A DNA stretch of 64,000 nucleotides from Bacilli bacterium. GTDB lineage: Bacteria; Bacillota_I; Bacilli_A; RF39; UBA660. The notes beneath the pieces were generated by a model. That model searched no databases. It saw only the letters and a program-made list of their open reading frames with translations, and was not told the DNA's origin. The DNA lies in NCBI GenBank assembly GCA_900771805.1, contig CAAGPL010000045.1, forward strand, positions 73,556-137,555. Reading direction: 5' to 3'. The translations under genes were made by a program, and so were the position numbers. Each line of letters starts with the position of its first letter. Positions within the stretch are counted from its first letter, which is position 1. Positions 17,205 through 26,284 of this stretch are shown here, one piece after another.

Positions 17205-17957
17205 CTATAAGTCAAATTTAGACATTACGTTGCACGACGTTTTTGAAATTACATATGAACTTGTAAGCCCTTTTATAGCTGCTATTTGATTTATTATATA
17301 TTTTAAATTCATAGGATTATTTGGTGTTCCTCTTAAAGGTTCTGGGGTAAGATATGGACTATCAGTTTCTAAGGAAATGCTTTCAATTGGTATTTCTTTT
17401 ACTATTTCTTTTATTTTTTTAGCGTTTTTAAATGTCACTATGCCGCCTATTCCAATTAAAAAACCTAATTTAATAAATTCTTTTGCCATTTGTAGGCTTC
17501 CAGAATAACAATGCATTATACCTCTTACATTATACTCCTTTAATAAATTATATGTATCCATAATAGAATCTCTACTATGAACTATAACTGGCAAATCATT
17601 TTCCTTTGCAATAGATAACATCGTTTTAAAAACCTCTATTTGTTTTTCTTTATTTTCTTTAGTCCAATAATAATCAAGTCCTATTTCACCAATTGCAACA
17701 ATTTTGCCTATATTTAATAATTTCTTTATCTCATCTTCATAATTAGATGGTAAATCATCTATATTTTGTGGCCCTATTCCAATGGAAGCATAAACCTCAT
17801 CATACTGTAAAGATAAATAAACAGCTTCAATACTTGTTTTAATATCATATCCATTTATAATAATTTTACTTATTCCATTATTTGTTGCCTTTTTTATTTC
17901 ATAATCTACATTTTCATATAAATCACTTAAAATATGACAATGTGAATCTATAATCAT
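17205..17957 (-). CDS. tatD: TatD-family metal-dependent hydrolase/DNase
   Basis: 250 residues from the ATG at 17957, behind GGTGA; a longer reading from 17984 would run through the -10 box. The metal motif DSHCH (about 3-7), GEIGLDYYW (about 93-101), PVIVHSRDS and MHCYSGS (about 150-156), and ETDSPYLTPEP near 203-213 are all present. Members cleave DNA 3'-5' and belong to the amidohydrolase fold. The gene corresponds to B. subtilis yabD. A very short intergenic stretch separates it from the 60-codon gene upstream. Confidence 0.93.
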   Translation of the reverse strand: MIIDSHCHILSDLYENVDYEIKKATNNGISKIIINGYDIKTSIEAVYLSLQYDEVYASIGIGPQNIDDLPSNYEDEIKKLLNIGKIVAIGEIGLDYYWTKENKEKQIEVFKTMLSIAKENDLPVIVHSRDSIMDTYNLLKEYNVRGIMHCYSGSLQMAKEFIKLGFLIGIGGIVTFKNAKKIKEIVKEIPIESISLETDSPYLTPEPLRGTPNNPMNLKYIINQIAAIKGLTSSYVISKTSCNVMSKFDL

Positions 17958-17972
17958 TTTATCACCAAAAAA

Positions 17973-17978
17973 ATTATA
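17973..17978 (-). promoter_or_regulatory. -10 box of the tatD promoter
   Basis: On the minus strand GGTATAAT lies 15 nt before the tatD start. It fits a sigma-A -10 and argues against the longer tatD reading frame. Confidence 0.5.
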
Positions 17979-17983
17979 CCACA

Positions 17984-18166
17984 CTAATGATATAATTTAA
18001 TTAATAAAAATCTTATAAATAATACAAAAACTATAACAAAGTAAAATAAATCTTTTAGCAAATTACTTTCTAAATAAATTAATAAAGCAAATGCTAATAA
18101 AACCAAAAAGAAAGTTACTTTGCAAAAAAAGCTCTTTTTATTTTCTATTAAATTGTTATGATGCAT
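17984..18166 (-). CDS. Small hypothetical membrane protein
   Basis: 60 residues with two hydrophobic segments (about 15-32 and 36-55). The ATG at 18166 is preceded by a moderate AAGG site. It lies between spoVT and tatD on the same strand, and its stop codon falls in the tatD promoter region. No family recognised; the low complexity makes a chance ORF possible, but the start site and position favour a real gene. Confidence 0.5.
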   Translation of the reverse strand: MHHNNLIENKKSFFCKVTFFLVLLAFALLIYLESNLLKDLFYFVIVFVLFIRFLLIKLYH

Positions 18167-18286
18167 AATTATCTTGCCTTTCTTATATTTTTACTACATC
18201 AACAACAAGAAAAAATATATCATAATTAGTCACCTTATGTAAATAGTTTTGACAAATTGATTTAAAATTAGACAAAATTTTACAGT

Positions 18287-18787
18287 TTATTCTTCGAAAT
18301 AACTTTCTAATATATTTAAAGTAAATGAAATTAGATCTATTTCACTAGTAATTTTTGAAGTATCATCTATAATAAGATATCCTACTAAATCCCCACAAGG
18401 ACATATTTTATATAATTTATAATTTTTACTTAATTTTAAATCTTTACAAAATAATACACCAGATTCTTTTGGTTGAAACATTTTATTTTCAAAATCTAAA
18501 ATCAGTTTTTTTCCTACCGCATTATATAAATTTGAAAATACAATTTCATCTAAATTAGTAATAAAAACATTTGTTTTTATTTTGCTAGCTAAAACTTTTA
18601 CAATTTTATTAATAAAATCTTGTTTTTCATTTATTGTATTATGTTTCCTTAAAGATATAACATTTATATCTTCCATATATATTTCTAACAATTCTCCTTT
18701 TTTTATATGCATTTTATTTCTTATTTCTTTTGGTATTACAATTCTTCCTAACTCATCTATTCTTCTAGTTATTCCTGATATTTTCAT
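18287..18787 (-). CDS. spoVT: SpoVT-like AbrB-family transcription regulator
   Basis: 166 residues. The swapped-hairpin AbrB domain (MKISGITRRIDELGRIVIPKEIRNKMHIKKGELLEIY, about 1-37) is nearly canonical. A GAF-like C-terminal domain (about 55-166) contains two Cys (ICPCGD). This two-domain layout and the position directly after mfd are those of SpoVT, the forespore regulator in B. subtilis, not of AbrB itself. Identity of the target genes here is unknown. A sporulation or other stationary-phase role is inferred from orthology. Confidence 0.85.
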   Translation of the reverse strand: MKISGITRRIDELGRIVIPKEIRNKMHIKKGELLEIYMEDINVISLRKHNTINEKQDFINKIVKVLASKIKTNVFITNLDEIVFSNLYNAVGKKLILDFENKMFQPKESGVLFCKDLKLSKNYKLYKICPCGDLVGYLIIDDTSKITSEIDLISFTLNILESYFEE

Positions 18788-18831
18788 ATAATTCTTTCCC
18801 TTCTTTTTTAGAATGTATAAATTATATGATT

Positions 18832-21800
18832 TTATTCAATTACATCAAGCATTTTTACTAAATAATGTAAAAAATGCTTTTCCAAGTCACTTGTTTTTAG
18901 TGATATCCTTAAAATATTATTAATATATCTGATTTCAAAATTTTGATTTATCCTAAATAAACCAGATAAAAGTTTTGCACCATCTTGTCTTTTTGACACA
19001 ACACTCGTTATAAAAACAGATATTTCCCTTTCTGTTTGGACTACTTTAAATACACCCTTTTTCTTAGCATTATATTCAAATAATTCTTCTAACATATAAA
19101 TAATTATGTCATCATCAAGATTTCCAAATCTATCTGTTAATTCTTCTTTTACTTTAATAAATTTATCATAACTATCAATTGTATTTATTTTCTTATGAAT
19201 CTCTATTTTTAAATCCTCACTGTCAGCATATTTATCACTAATATGAGTTGCAACTTCTATAAATGGTTTTTCATTTATATCTTTTTCTTCATCTTCTTCT
19301 ACAGAAACATTATTTTTAAGTCTTTCTACTTCTTCATTTAATATTTTAAGATACATATCATAACCAATAGTATCTATAAATCCAGATTGTTCAGCTCCTA
19401 AAATGTCACCTGCTCCTCTAATTGCTAAATCACGCATTGCAAGTGCATAACCACTTCCTAATTCCGTAAATTCCTTTATAGCATCTAACCTTTTTACTGC
19501 TATATCATTTAACTCTTTATTTTTTTTATACATAAGATAAGCATATGCTATTACCTTTCCTCTTCCTATTCTACCTCTTATTTGATATAACTGACTAAGT
19601 CCAAAATGATCAGCATCCAAAACTATTAAAGTATTTGTATTTTCAATATCAATTCCTGTTTCTATTATAGTTGTACATACTAATACATTATAAGTTTTAT
19701 CAACAAAACTTTCCATTGTTTTTTCAATTTGATCTTTTGTCATTCTACCATGTATATAAGTTATCTTAGCTTCTGGAACTAATTTTTTTATTTTTACTAG
19801 TTTATCTTCTATATCTAATACCTTATTATATAAAACAAACACTTGTCCATCTCTTGCTAATTCTTTATAAATAGCATCTCTTATAACCTGGTCATTTTCT
19901 TTTAAAACATAGGTTTGAATTGGATATCTATAAGCAGGTGGTGTTTCAATTAAAGATAAACCTCTAACACCTGTTAAAGACATTTGAAGAGTTCTTGGAA
20001 TTGGTGTTGCAGATAATGTTAAAACATCTATATTTTCCTTATATTCCTTTATTTTTTCCTTATGAGTTACACCAAAACGTTGTTCCTCATCTACTACTAA
20101 TAAGCCCAAATCTTTATAAATAACATCACGGCTTAATAATCTATGAGTTCCAACTATCAAATCTACCTTACCACTTTTTAGTTCATCTAATATAATTTCC
20201 TTTTGCTTTAAAGTAACAAACCTATTAAGCATTCTTATATTTATGCCAAAACCATCAAATCTTACAACAGCATTATCATAATGTTGCTTAGATAATATTG
20301 TTGTAGGACATAAAAACGCTACTTGTTTACCACTTTTTATTGCTTTAAAAATAGCTCTAAAAGCAACTTCCGTCTTACCATAACCAACATCACCACATAA
20401 TAACCTGTCCATTGGATGAGGCTGTTCCATATCTTCTTTTATATCATTAATTGCTTTTAATTGATCTTTTGTTTCTGTATACGGAAATTTACTTTCAAAT
20501 AAAGTTTGATCCTCATCGTCAGCAAAGAAAGCAAAACCTTTTACTAATTTTCTTTTAGCAGAAGTTTCAAGTAATTTTTTTGCTATATCTTTTACTTTTC
20601 CTTTTACTCTTGCCTTTTGTTTAACCCACTCAGTTCCCCCTAATTTGTTCAATCTAGGCTTTATACCTTCGTTAGATGAATACTTGCTAATATATTCTAT
20701 TTTTGAGGCTGGAATATATAATTTATCCCCATCCTTATATTCTATATTTAAATAATCCTTTTTAAGACCTTTTGATGTAAGAGTTATAATTCCTAAATAT
20801 CTTCCAATACCATGAGACATATGAACTACATAATCACCAACTTTTAGCTTATTGATATCTTTTATTTTAGAACCATATTTAAATTTACTTTTATAAGAAT
20901 TAATATCAGTTGCTTTATATAATTCATTTTTTGTTAAACAAACTAAGTCATTAATGATAAAACCATTTGGAATTTCATCTTTTATAATATTTATAATATC
21001 TTTTTTTAAATCCAATTTATTTGTTATAACACTTGGTAATGTTATATTACTAATAAAACTTGCTATTGCATGATCATCATTTAAATATAAAACTATCATT
21101 TTTTTAGAATCTAACATATTCTTAAGAAAATGATTAATTCTATCATAATTACCATTAAATTTATCAATTTCTGCAGATGAATAAATTTCTTTTTTTCCAT
21201 CTTTCACATCATAATTATCTAATTTTAAAATGTCTACATATTTATCTTTTATAATATCATTTAAATCAAACATGTATTTATCTATATTAAATTGATCAGT
21301 CTCTTTAAATTCTAATACTTCATTAATAGTATTTTCATATGCAAGTTTAATACTATTTAAATCTACATAAATAGTTATATTATCATCTAAGTAATCTTCT
21401 ATTTTACTTACATTTTTAACAACTCTTGGCAACAGACTCTGTCTTTCGATAATCCCTTCTATATTTTTTTCATTTATAAACTCAGTAAAAGGACATATTT
21501 CTATTGTTTCCTTTTTTTGCATCGAAAGTTGCGTATCTGGATTAAATTCACGAATACTTTCTATTTCATTATCAAAAAATTCTATTCTAATTGGATTTTC
21601 ATTGCCATAAGGAAAAACATCTAATATATAACCTCTATTTGCATATTCACCTGTTTTTGTTACTATACTATCTTTTTTGTAACCAATCATATTTAACTTT
21701 TGAATTAATAAATCTCTATTGATTTCATCTTTTTCTTTTAGATTTATATTTAAATTACTCCATAATTTTTTACTAGGTAAAAACCTTAAATAACCCATAA

Positions 21801-22131
21801 AATTAGTTATAACTATTTTACCAACATTATTTTTAACAAGTTCATTTAATGTTTCTATCCTCTTAGACATTAAATCTGGAGATATTGCAACAGCTTCACT
21901 AACTAAAAAATCATCCATTGGAAACAATAAAACTTTATCTTTATCATATTGATTTAATGTTTTATAAAGCATATTAGCTTCATATAAAGTATTTGTAACT
22001 ACCAGTAAATTCTTTTTACTTACACAAAAAAGATCCCAAACATAAATAGGTTGGGTTACTTTATTAATACCAAGTACCATCACTTTTGTATTATTAGTTA
22101 AAATTTTATGTTCAAAAATTTCTTCAAACAT
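18832..22131 (-). CDS. mfd: Transcription-repair coupling factor
   Basis: 1099 residues, usual Mfd length. A UvrB-homology region fills the first ~350 residues. The RNA-polymerase-interacting CarD-like domain (KVGDYVVHMSHGIGRYLGI) begins near 430. The RecG-like translocase has Walker A GDVGYGKTEVAF at about 580 and DEEQRFG near 683, then SATPIPRTL, and a TRCF C-terminal domain closes the protein. It displaces stalled RNA polymerase and recruits UvrA. Order pth-mfd-spoVT is as in B. subtilis. 14 nt separate it from pth. Confidence 0.98.
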   Translation of the reverse strand: MFEEIFEHKILTNNTKVMVLGINKVTQPIYVWDLFCVSKKNLLVVTNTLYEANMLYKTLNQYDKDKVLLFPMDDFLVSEAVAISPDLMSKRIETLNELVKNNVGKIVITNFMGYLRFLPSKKLWSNLNINLKEKDEINRDLLIQKLNMIGYKKDSIVTKTGEYANRGYILDVFPYGNENPIRIEFFDNEIESIREFNPDTQLSMQKKETIEICPFTEFINEKNIEGIIERQSLLPRVVKNVSKIEDYLDDNITIYVDLNSIKLAYENTINEVLEFKETDQFNIDKYMFDLNDIIKDKYVDILKLDNYDVKDGKKEIYSSAEIDKFNGNYDRINHFLKNMLDSKKMIVLYLNDDHAIASFISNITLPSVITNKLDLKKDIINIIKDEIPNGFIINDLVCLTKNELYKATDINSYKSKFKYGSKIKDINKLKVGDYVVHMSHGIGRYLGIITLTSKGLKKDYLNIEYKDGDKLYIPASKIEYISKYSSNEGIKPRLNKLGGTEWVKQKARVKGKVKDIAKKLLETSAKRKLVKGFAFFADDEDQTLFESKFPYTETKDQLKAINDIKEDMEQPHPMDRLLCGDVGYGKTEVAFRAIFKAIKSGKQVAFLCPTTILSKQHYDNAVVRFDGFGINIRMLNRFVTLKQKEIILDELKSGKVDLIVGTHRLLSRDVIYKDLGLLVVDEEQRFGVTHKEKIKEYKENIDVLTLSATPIPRTLQMSLTGVRGLSLIETPPAYRYPIQTYVLKENDQVIRDAIYKELARDGQVFVLYNKVLDIEDKLVKIKKLVPEAKITYIHGRMTKDQIEKTMESFVDKTYNVLVCTTIIETGIDIENTNTLIVLDADHFGLSQLYQIRGRIGRGKVIAYAYLMYKKNKELNDIAVKRLDAIKEFTELGSGYALAMRDLAIRGAGDILGAEQSGFIDTIGYDMYLKILNEEVERLKNNVSVEEDEEKDINEKPFIEVATHISDKYADSEDLKIEIHKKINTIDSYDKFIKVKEELTDRFGNLDDDIIIYMLEELFEYNAKKKGVFKVVQTEREISVFITSVVSKRQDGAKLLSGLFRINQNFEIRYINNILRISLKTSDLEKHFLHYLVKMLDVIE

Positions 22132-22145
22132 ATAATCACCATCTT

Positions 22146-22721
22146 TTATTTTTTTGCTTTCATATTATATTTATTCATTGCTAATTCAAAAGGATGACCT
22201 ATTGAAAATAAAACTGCATCTGCCGCTTTTTCTATTATAGGAGTTAATTTTCTTTTTTCAGTAGGAGTTAATTTTCCTAATACATAATCTTTTGTATCAA
22301 TATTCTTATCATTTGATATTCCTATTTTTATTCTTTTATATTCATTTGTTTTTAATTGATTTTCAATATTTTTTAAACCATTATGTCCACCTGATGAGCC
22401 TTTTTCTTTTAATTTAATTGAACCGAGTGGCAAATCCAAATCATCACTTACTACTAAAATATCTTCTGTTTTTATATCTAAAAAATTAACAAACTTAATC
22501 ATTACATCACCAGATAAATTAATATATTTTTGTGGTTTTATAAAAATAACATGAGCCATTTCTAAATAACAATCAAAATATAAAGCTCCATCCCTTTCTT
22601 TCCATTTATATATGTCCAGCTTTTTAGCTAATTCATCAATTACCATAAATCCCATATTATGCCTAGTATTTTGATATTCTTTTCCAGGATTACCTAATCC
22701 AACCACTAATTTTATTTTCAT
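22146..22721 (-). CDS. pth: Peptidyl-tRNA hydrolase
   Basis: 191 residues. KLVVGLGNPGKEYQNTRHNMGFMVIDEL (about 4-31) contains the conserved Asn and the catalytic His22. DDLDLPLGSIKLKEKGSSGGHNGLKNI (about 91-118) follows, with the SGGHNG motif. The enzyme frees peptides from stalled peptidyl-tRNA. The ATG directly abuts the stop of the upstream trmN6 gene, so the genes are co-transcribed and possibly coupled. Confidence 0.98.
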   Translation of the reverse strand: MKIKLVVGLGNPGKEYQNTRHNMGFMVIDELAKKLDIYKWKERDGALYFDCYLEMAHVIFIKPQKYINLSGDVMIKFVNFLDIKTEDILVVSDDLDLPLGSIKLKEKGSSGGHNGLKNIENQLKTNEYKRIKIGISNDKNIDTKDYVLGKLTPTEKRKLTPIIEKAADAVLFSIGHPFELAMNKYNMKAKK

Positions 22722-23447
22722 TTACATTCCTCCATTAAAAATTTTATTAATATTTTCAGTATATGAGCCATCATTATTATGAACAATAATATCATTTTCT
22801 ACTATGACACCTGGATTTCCATTTTTGCTGCCTTCTATTAATACTAAATTTGAATTAGATAAAACAAATGGAAAAATAAACTGTAATCTTTTTGGTTCTA
22901 TATTATTTTGTTTCATACTATTTATTATTTCAATTAATCTTTCCGTTCTGTGAACAATTGCTATTTTACCATTATTTTTAAGTAACTTTCTGGCACATTT
23001 AAAAACATCATCCAAACATAATTCTACTTCATGTCTTGCTTTTCTTTTTATTTCATTATCATTAGTTAAGCTTTTTTCTTCTAATTTAAAATATGGTGGA
23101 TTACAAGTTATAAGATCAAAACTATCCGTTTCAAAAACATTATTTAGTTCTTTTACATTCATATTAAGAATATTAATTTGATCATCAAGCTTATTTATAT
23201 TAATACTCTTTTTAGCTAAATCATATACTTCTTTTTGAAGTTCAACCGCTACTATTTTTGATTTTGTTTTTGTACTTAAAAATAGTGGTATTGGTGCATT
23301 TCCAGTACACATATCTAAAATTTTCATCTTATTATTTAATCTAACAAAATTTGCAAGTAAAACTGAATCTATAGAAAAATTAAACCATTCTGTATTTTGA
23401 TATATTTTAAGGTTATTATAATTTAATAAATCATTAATTACCTCCAT
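22722..23447 (-). CDS. trmN6: tRNA1(Val) (adenine37-N6)-methyltransferase family protein (YabB/TrmN6)
   Basis: 241 residues. Rossmann-fold methyltransferase: SAM motif ILDMCTGNAPIPLFLS (about 43-58) and the N6-adenine motif NPPYF (about 115-119). Characteristic family stretches are DAVLL-like DSVLLANFV near residue 27 and QNTEWFNFSIDSV. B. subtilis yabB is at the same spot downstream of yaaT. The substrate tRNA is inferred from the family; only the methyltransferase activity is well supported. Confidence 0.88.
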   Translation of the reverse strand: MEVINDLLNYNNLKIYQNTEWFNFSIDSVLLANFVRLNNKMKILDMCTGNAPIPLFLSTKTKSKIVAVELQKEVYDLAKKSININKLDDQINILNMNVKELNNVFETDSFDLITCNPPYFKLEEKSLTNDNEIKRKARHEVELCLDDVFKCARKLLKNNGKIAIVHRTERLIEIINSMKQNNIEPKRLQFIFPFVLSNSNLVLIEGSKNGNPGVIVENDIIVHNNDGSYTENINKIFNGGM

Positions 23448-24226
23448 TATAAATTTACCTCTATTTCTTCATTTTCTTCTGTTTTTATTTTATAACTTCT
23501 TTTTAAAATATTTAATTCTGTTACATGTCCTATCTTGCCATGATAAGTAATTGTTTCACCAAGTTTTGGTAAATCTTTTTTATATTCTATATAAGTACTA
23601 TCTTCATATCCTAAACAACATAATAATCTTCCGCAAACTCCATTTATTTTTGTTGGATTTAAAGCAATTCCTTGATTTTTTGCCATATTTATAGAAACAC
23701 TATCAAAATTTGTTAAGAATTCCGAACAACATAGTGGTCTTCCGCAAGGACCAAAGCCACCTATTTCTTTTGCTTTATCCCTTACTCCTATTTGTCTTAA
23801 TTCTATTCTAGTTTTATATTTTGTTGCTAAAATTTTTGCAAGTTCTCTAAAATCAACTCTTTCATCAGCAATAAATTTAAAAACAAGTTTTTTTCTATCA
23901 AAAGTGTATGATGCCTCATATAATTTCATATCAAGTTGTTCTTTTTCAACTACTTTTTTTGCATATTCTAAAGCTTTATTAGCATCTTTAATATTTTTTA
24001 AATTTATATTTATATCTTCTTTTGTTGCAATTCGAATTACATCCTTTAATGGTAAAAAAACTTTTTCTGCATCCTGATTAATAATATCAGTTGTTGCTGT
24101 TGCAAATTGTGTTCCTCTTTCTGTTTCAACAATAACATTATCACTTATTTTAACATTTAATTTTCCTGGTGAAAAATAATAAATTCTACCACCATCTGTA
24201 AATTTAACTCCTACAACCTTCACCAT
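23447..24226 (-). CDS. ricT: PSP1 / RicT (YaaT)-family protein
   Basis: 259 residues. The PSP1 domain is clear: GFGPCGRPLCCSEFL (about 158-172) and NGVCGRLLCCLGYE (about 194-207) supply the Cys pairs that hold Fe-S clusters in RicT, a part of the RicAFT complex. In B. subtilis this complex affects RNase Y specificity, competence and sporulation phosphorelay. It overlaps holB by 23 nt and trmN6 by 1 nt. Complex partners RicA and RicF are not encoded in the window. Confidence 0.92.
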   Translation of the reverse strand: MVKVVGVKFTDGGRIYYFSPGKLNVKISDNVIVETERGTQFATATTDIINQDAEKVFLPLKDVIRIATKEDININLKNIKDANKALEYAKKVVEKEQLDMKLYEASYTFDRKKLVFKFIADERVDFRELAKILATKYKTRIELRQIGVRDKAKEIGGFGPCGRPLCCSEFLTNFDSVSINMAKNQGIALNPTKINGVCGRLLCCLGYEDSTYIEYKKDLPKLGETITYHGKIGHVTELNILKRSYKIKTEENEEIEVNL

Positions 24227-25127
24227 GATTTATATCTCCTATTCCTAATATTACATTTAATGTAAATAAAGTTATATTTACATTGTACTCTATTTTATTT
24301 AAATTTTCTAAAATAAAATTAATTTTTTTTATTAATATTTCTACACTATTTTTTTCTGATACATTTTTTATTCCTGTTTCATTATTAAAAAATTGCATTT
24401 CTTTAAATATTTTATAATTTAAACAATCTTTATATATTAATAAAAGTACCATTAATAAAGATTTTAGTAATTCCTTATTATTAAAGGTTTCTAATACTTT
24501 ATCTTTAAAATAAATTATTGCTTCTTTGTTATTATTTTCTATATCAGAAAAAAAATCTAAAACTTTAAATATATTATATTCATCTAAATTGGTAACCTTA
24601 GAAACATAAGATAAATTTGTTTTCTCAATTTTACCATTTAATTTTATCGTTTGACATCTTGATATAATAGTACTAATTACTTTATTTAAATTTGTACTAG
24701 TAAAAATTGCAACAACATCACTATCTGGTTCTTCTAGAAATTTTAATAAAGAATTGGCAGCCGCCTGATTTAATAACTCTACGCTTTTTATTATATATAC
24801 TTGTTTTTTTCCTTCTATAGGACTTGTTTGAAATTTTTCTCTTAGTTTTATAATACTTTCTTTTTTTATAATTCCATTTGTTGGTTCTATTATTTCTAAT
24901 TCAGAATAACTATTTGTATCTATTCTTGAACAAATATTACATTTTTTACAATTAAAACAAAAAGTTTTTGGACATGCCAAAACCTTTGCAAACAAAATAG
25001 ATTGCAAACTTAATTCATTTTCATCATCACTAACTAATAAATATGCTTGAACAGATTGTGAAGTATTATTTATCTTTGTTAGAAATTTACTTAAAATTGG
25101 TTGATTTGCTACTACTATATCATTCAA
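24204..25127 (-). CDS. holB: DNA polymerase III delta-prime subunit
   Basis: About 307 residues from the TTG at 25127, spaced well from GAGGTG; the GTG at 25136 overlaps that site. Zinc-binding Cys cluster CPKTFCFNCKKCNIC (about 51-65), AAA+ sensor and lid blocks LNQAAANSLLKFLEEP (about 118-133) and TIISRCQTIKL (about 152-162, with SRC motif). There is no good Walker A, as expected for delta-prime. It is a clamp-loader subunit working with DnaX, encoded in the same block. The C-terminal ~100 residues are poorly conserved. Confidence 0.92.
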   Translation of the reverse strand: MNDIVVANQPILSKFLTKINNTSQSVQAYLLVSDDENELSLQSILFAKVLACPKTFCFNCKKCNICSRIDTNSYSELEIIEPTNGIIKKESIIKLREKFQTSPIEGKKQVYIIKSVELLNQAAANSLLKFLEEPDSDVVAIFTSTNLNKVISTIISRCQTIKLNGKIEKTNLSYVSKVTNLDEYNIFKVLDFFSDIENNNKEAIIYFKDKVLETFNNKELLKSLLMVLLLIYKDCLNYKIFKEMQFFNNETGIKNVSEKNSVEILIKKINFILENLNKIEYNVNITLFTLNVILGIGDINHGEGCRS

Positions 25128-25141
25128 TAATATCACCTCTA

Positions 25142-25330
25142 TTAATAATTAAAGAGAAGAAATAAGGCTAATCCTAGCATTCCAGGTACATCAAAAAGAC
25201 TTGCTATAATTATAGTAATTATATTTATAGGAATCATCAAGTTAAGTGATGATAAAAAAGTATTGTAAACAAACAATAAAATCATTCCTATAATTATTTT
25301 TTTAATAATCTTAAATAAAATTTTAAACAT
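25142..25330 (-). CDS. bofA: BofA-like small membrane protein
   Basis: 62 residues with two membrane segments. The second half, IPINIITIIIASLFDVPGMLGLALFLLF, matches the conserved BofA signature (a PIN-like loop, then G-x-PG followed by a hydrophobic helix). In B. subtilis bofA follows recR-yaaL. There it inhibits SpoIVFB cleavage of pro-sigma-K. Here it is 25 residues shorter at the N-terminus. Gene order (dnaX-yaaK-recR-bofA-holB) supports the call; whether the sigma-K checkpoint exists in this organism cannot be seen. Confidence 0.75.
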   Translation of the reverse strand: MFKILFKIIKKIIIGMILLFVYNTFLSSLNLMIPINIITIIIASLFDVPGMLGLALFLLFNY

Positions 25331-25369
25331 ATTATCACCTATTAAAAAAATATGTTTAAATATTAAAAT

Positions 25370-25969
25370 TTATGATAATTCACTTCTATTTTCAAGAGCT
25401 AATTCAAGCGTTAAACTATCCAAATATTCCATGTCTGTACCAATTGGAACACCTTGAGCAATTTGTGTAACTTTAACATTTGTATTTTGAAGTAGTTTTT
25501 TTATATATAATGACGTTGTATTACCTTCTATACCTGATCTTAAAGCTAATATAACTTCTTTTATTTCTTCATTTTTTATTCTATCAATAAGCTTGTCAAT
25601 CGATAAATCATCAGGATTAATTCCATCCATTGGTGATATAAGACCGCCTAAAACATGATATTTTGTTTTAAAAATGCCTAATTTTTCAAATATAAATACA
25701 TTTTTTTGATTTTCAACAACACATATTATAGATTGTTCTCTACTAGTATCATCACAAATTAAACATTTGTTCGAATCGGTCATACATCCACAATTAGGGC
25801 AAGTTGTAATATACTGATTAATATTTAATATTAAATCACTAAGTTCTTTTATTTTTGATTCTTCCAAATTCAATATTGAAAATGCATATCTCTCAGCAGT
25901 TTTTTCACCTACTCCAGGTAATAGTTTTAAAATATCTATAAGTCTTTGAAAAGATTTCGGATAATTCAT
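25370..25969 (-). CDS. recR: Recombination mediator RecR
   Basis: 199 residues, exact family length. A helix-hairpin-helix (LPGVGEKTAERYAF, about 17-30) precedes the C4 zinc finger CPNCGCMTDSNKCLIC (about 57-72). The Toprim domain (YHVLGGLISPMDGINPDDL) and the C-terminal Walker-like IAQGVPIGTDMEYLD follow. With RecF and RecO it loads RecA at gaps. It is 15 nt downstream of the YbaB gene in the dnaX operon, as in most Firmicutes. Confidence 0.98.
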   Translation of the reverse strand: MNYPKSFQRLIDILKLLPGVGEKTAERYAFSILNLEESKIKELSDLILNINQYITTCPNCGCMTDSNKCLICDDTSREQSIICVVENQKNVFIFEKLGIFKTKYHVLGGLISPMDGINPDDLSIDKLIDRIKNEEIKEVILALRSGIEGNTTSLYIKKLLQNTNVKVTQIAQGVPIGTDMEYLDSLTLELALENRSELS

Positions 25970-25984
25970 TTTTTCTCCTTCTAT

Positions 25985-26284
25985 TTATAGAAGTCCACCT
26001 AACGCTCCAGCTTGACTACCTAATTTATTATTTATTTCTTTTTCTACTTTTTTCAAAGCATCATTCATAGCTAAAATTATCATATCTTCTAATATTTCAA
26101 TATCTTCTTGTTCTAAATTCATATTTTCTTTTATTTTAACAGATATCACTTCTCTTTTTCCATTAATTTTCACTGTAACTAATTCTGAAATACCTTCAAA
26201 TGTCATTTCTTCTATTTTTTTCTTTGAATCCATTAGATTTTTTTGCATAGCTTGTGCTTGCTTCATTAAAGCTTGTATATTCAT
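25985..26284 (-). CDS. YbaB/EbfC nucleoid-associated protein
   Basis: 99 residues. MNIQALMKQAQAMQKNLMDSKKKIEE opens a long coiled-coil helix, then a beta-rich core and the Gly-rich tail NKLGSQAGALGGLL typical of the family (B. subtilis yaaK). It forms small homodimers that bind DNA, often encoded between dnaX and recR as here. Its start overlaps the dnaX stop by 1 nt. Confidence 0.95.
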   Translation of the reverse strand: MNIQALMKQAQAMQKNLMDSKKKIEEMTFEGISELVTVKINGKREVISVKIKENMNLEQEDIEILEDMIILAMNDALKKVEKEINNKLGSQAGALGGLL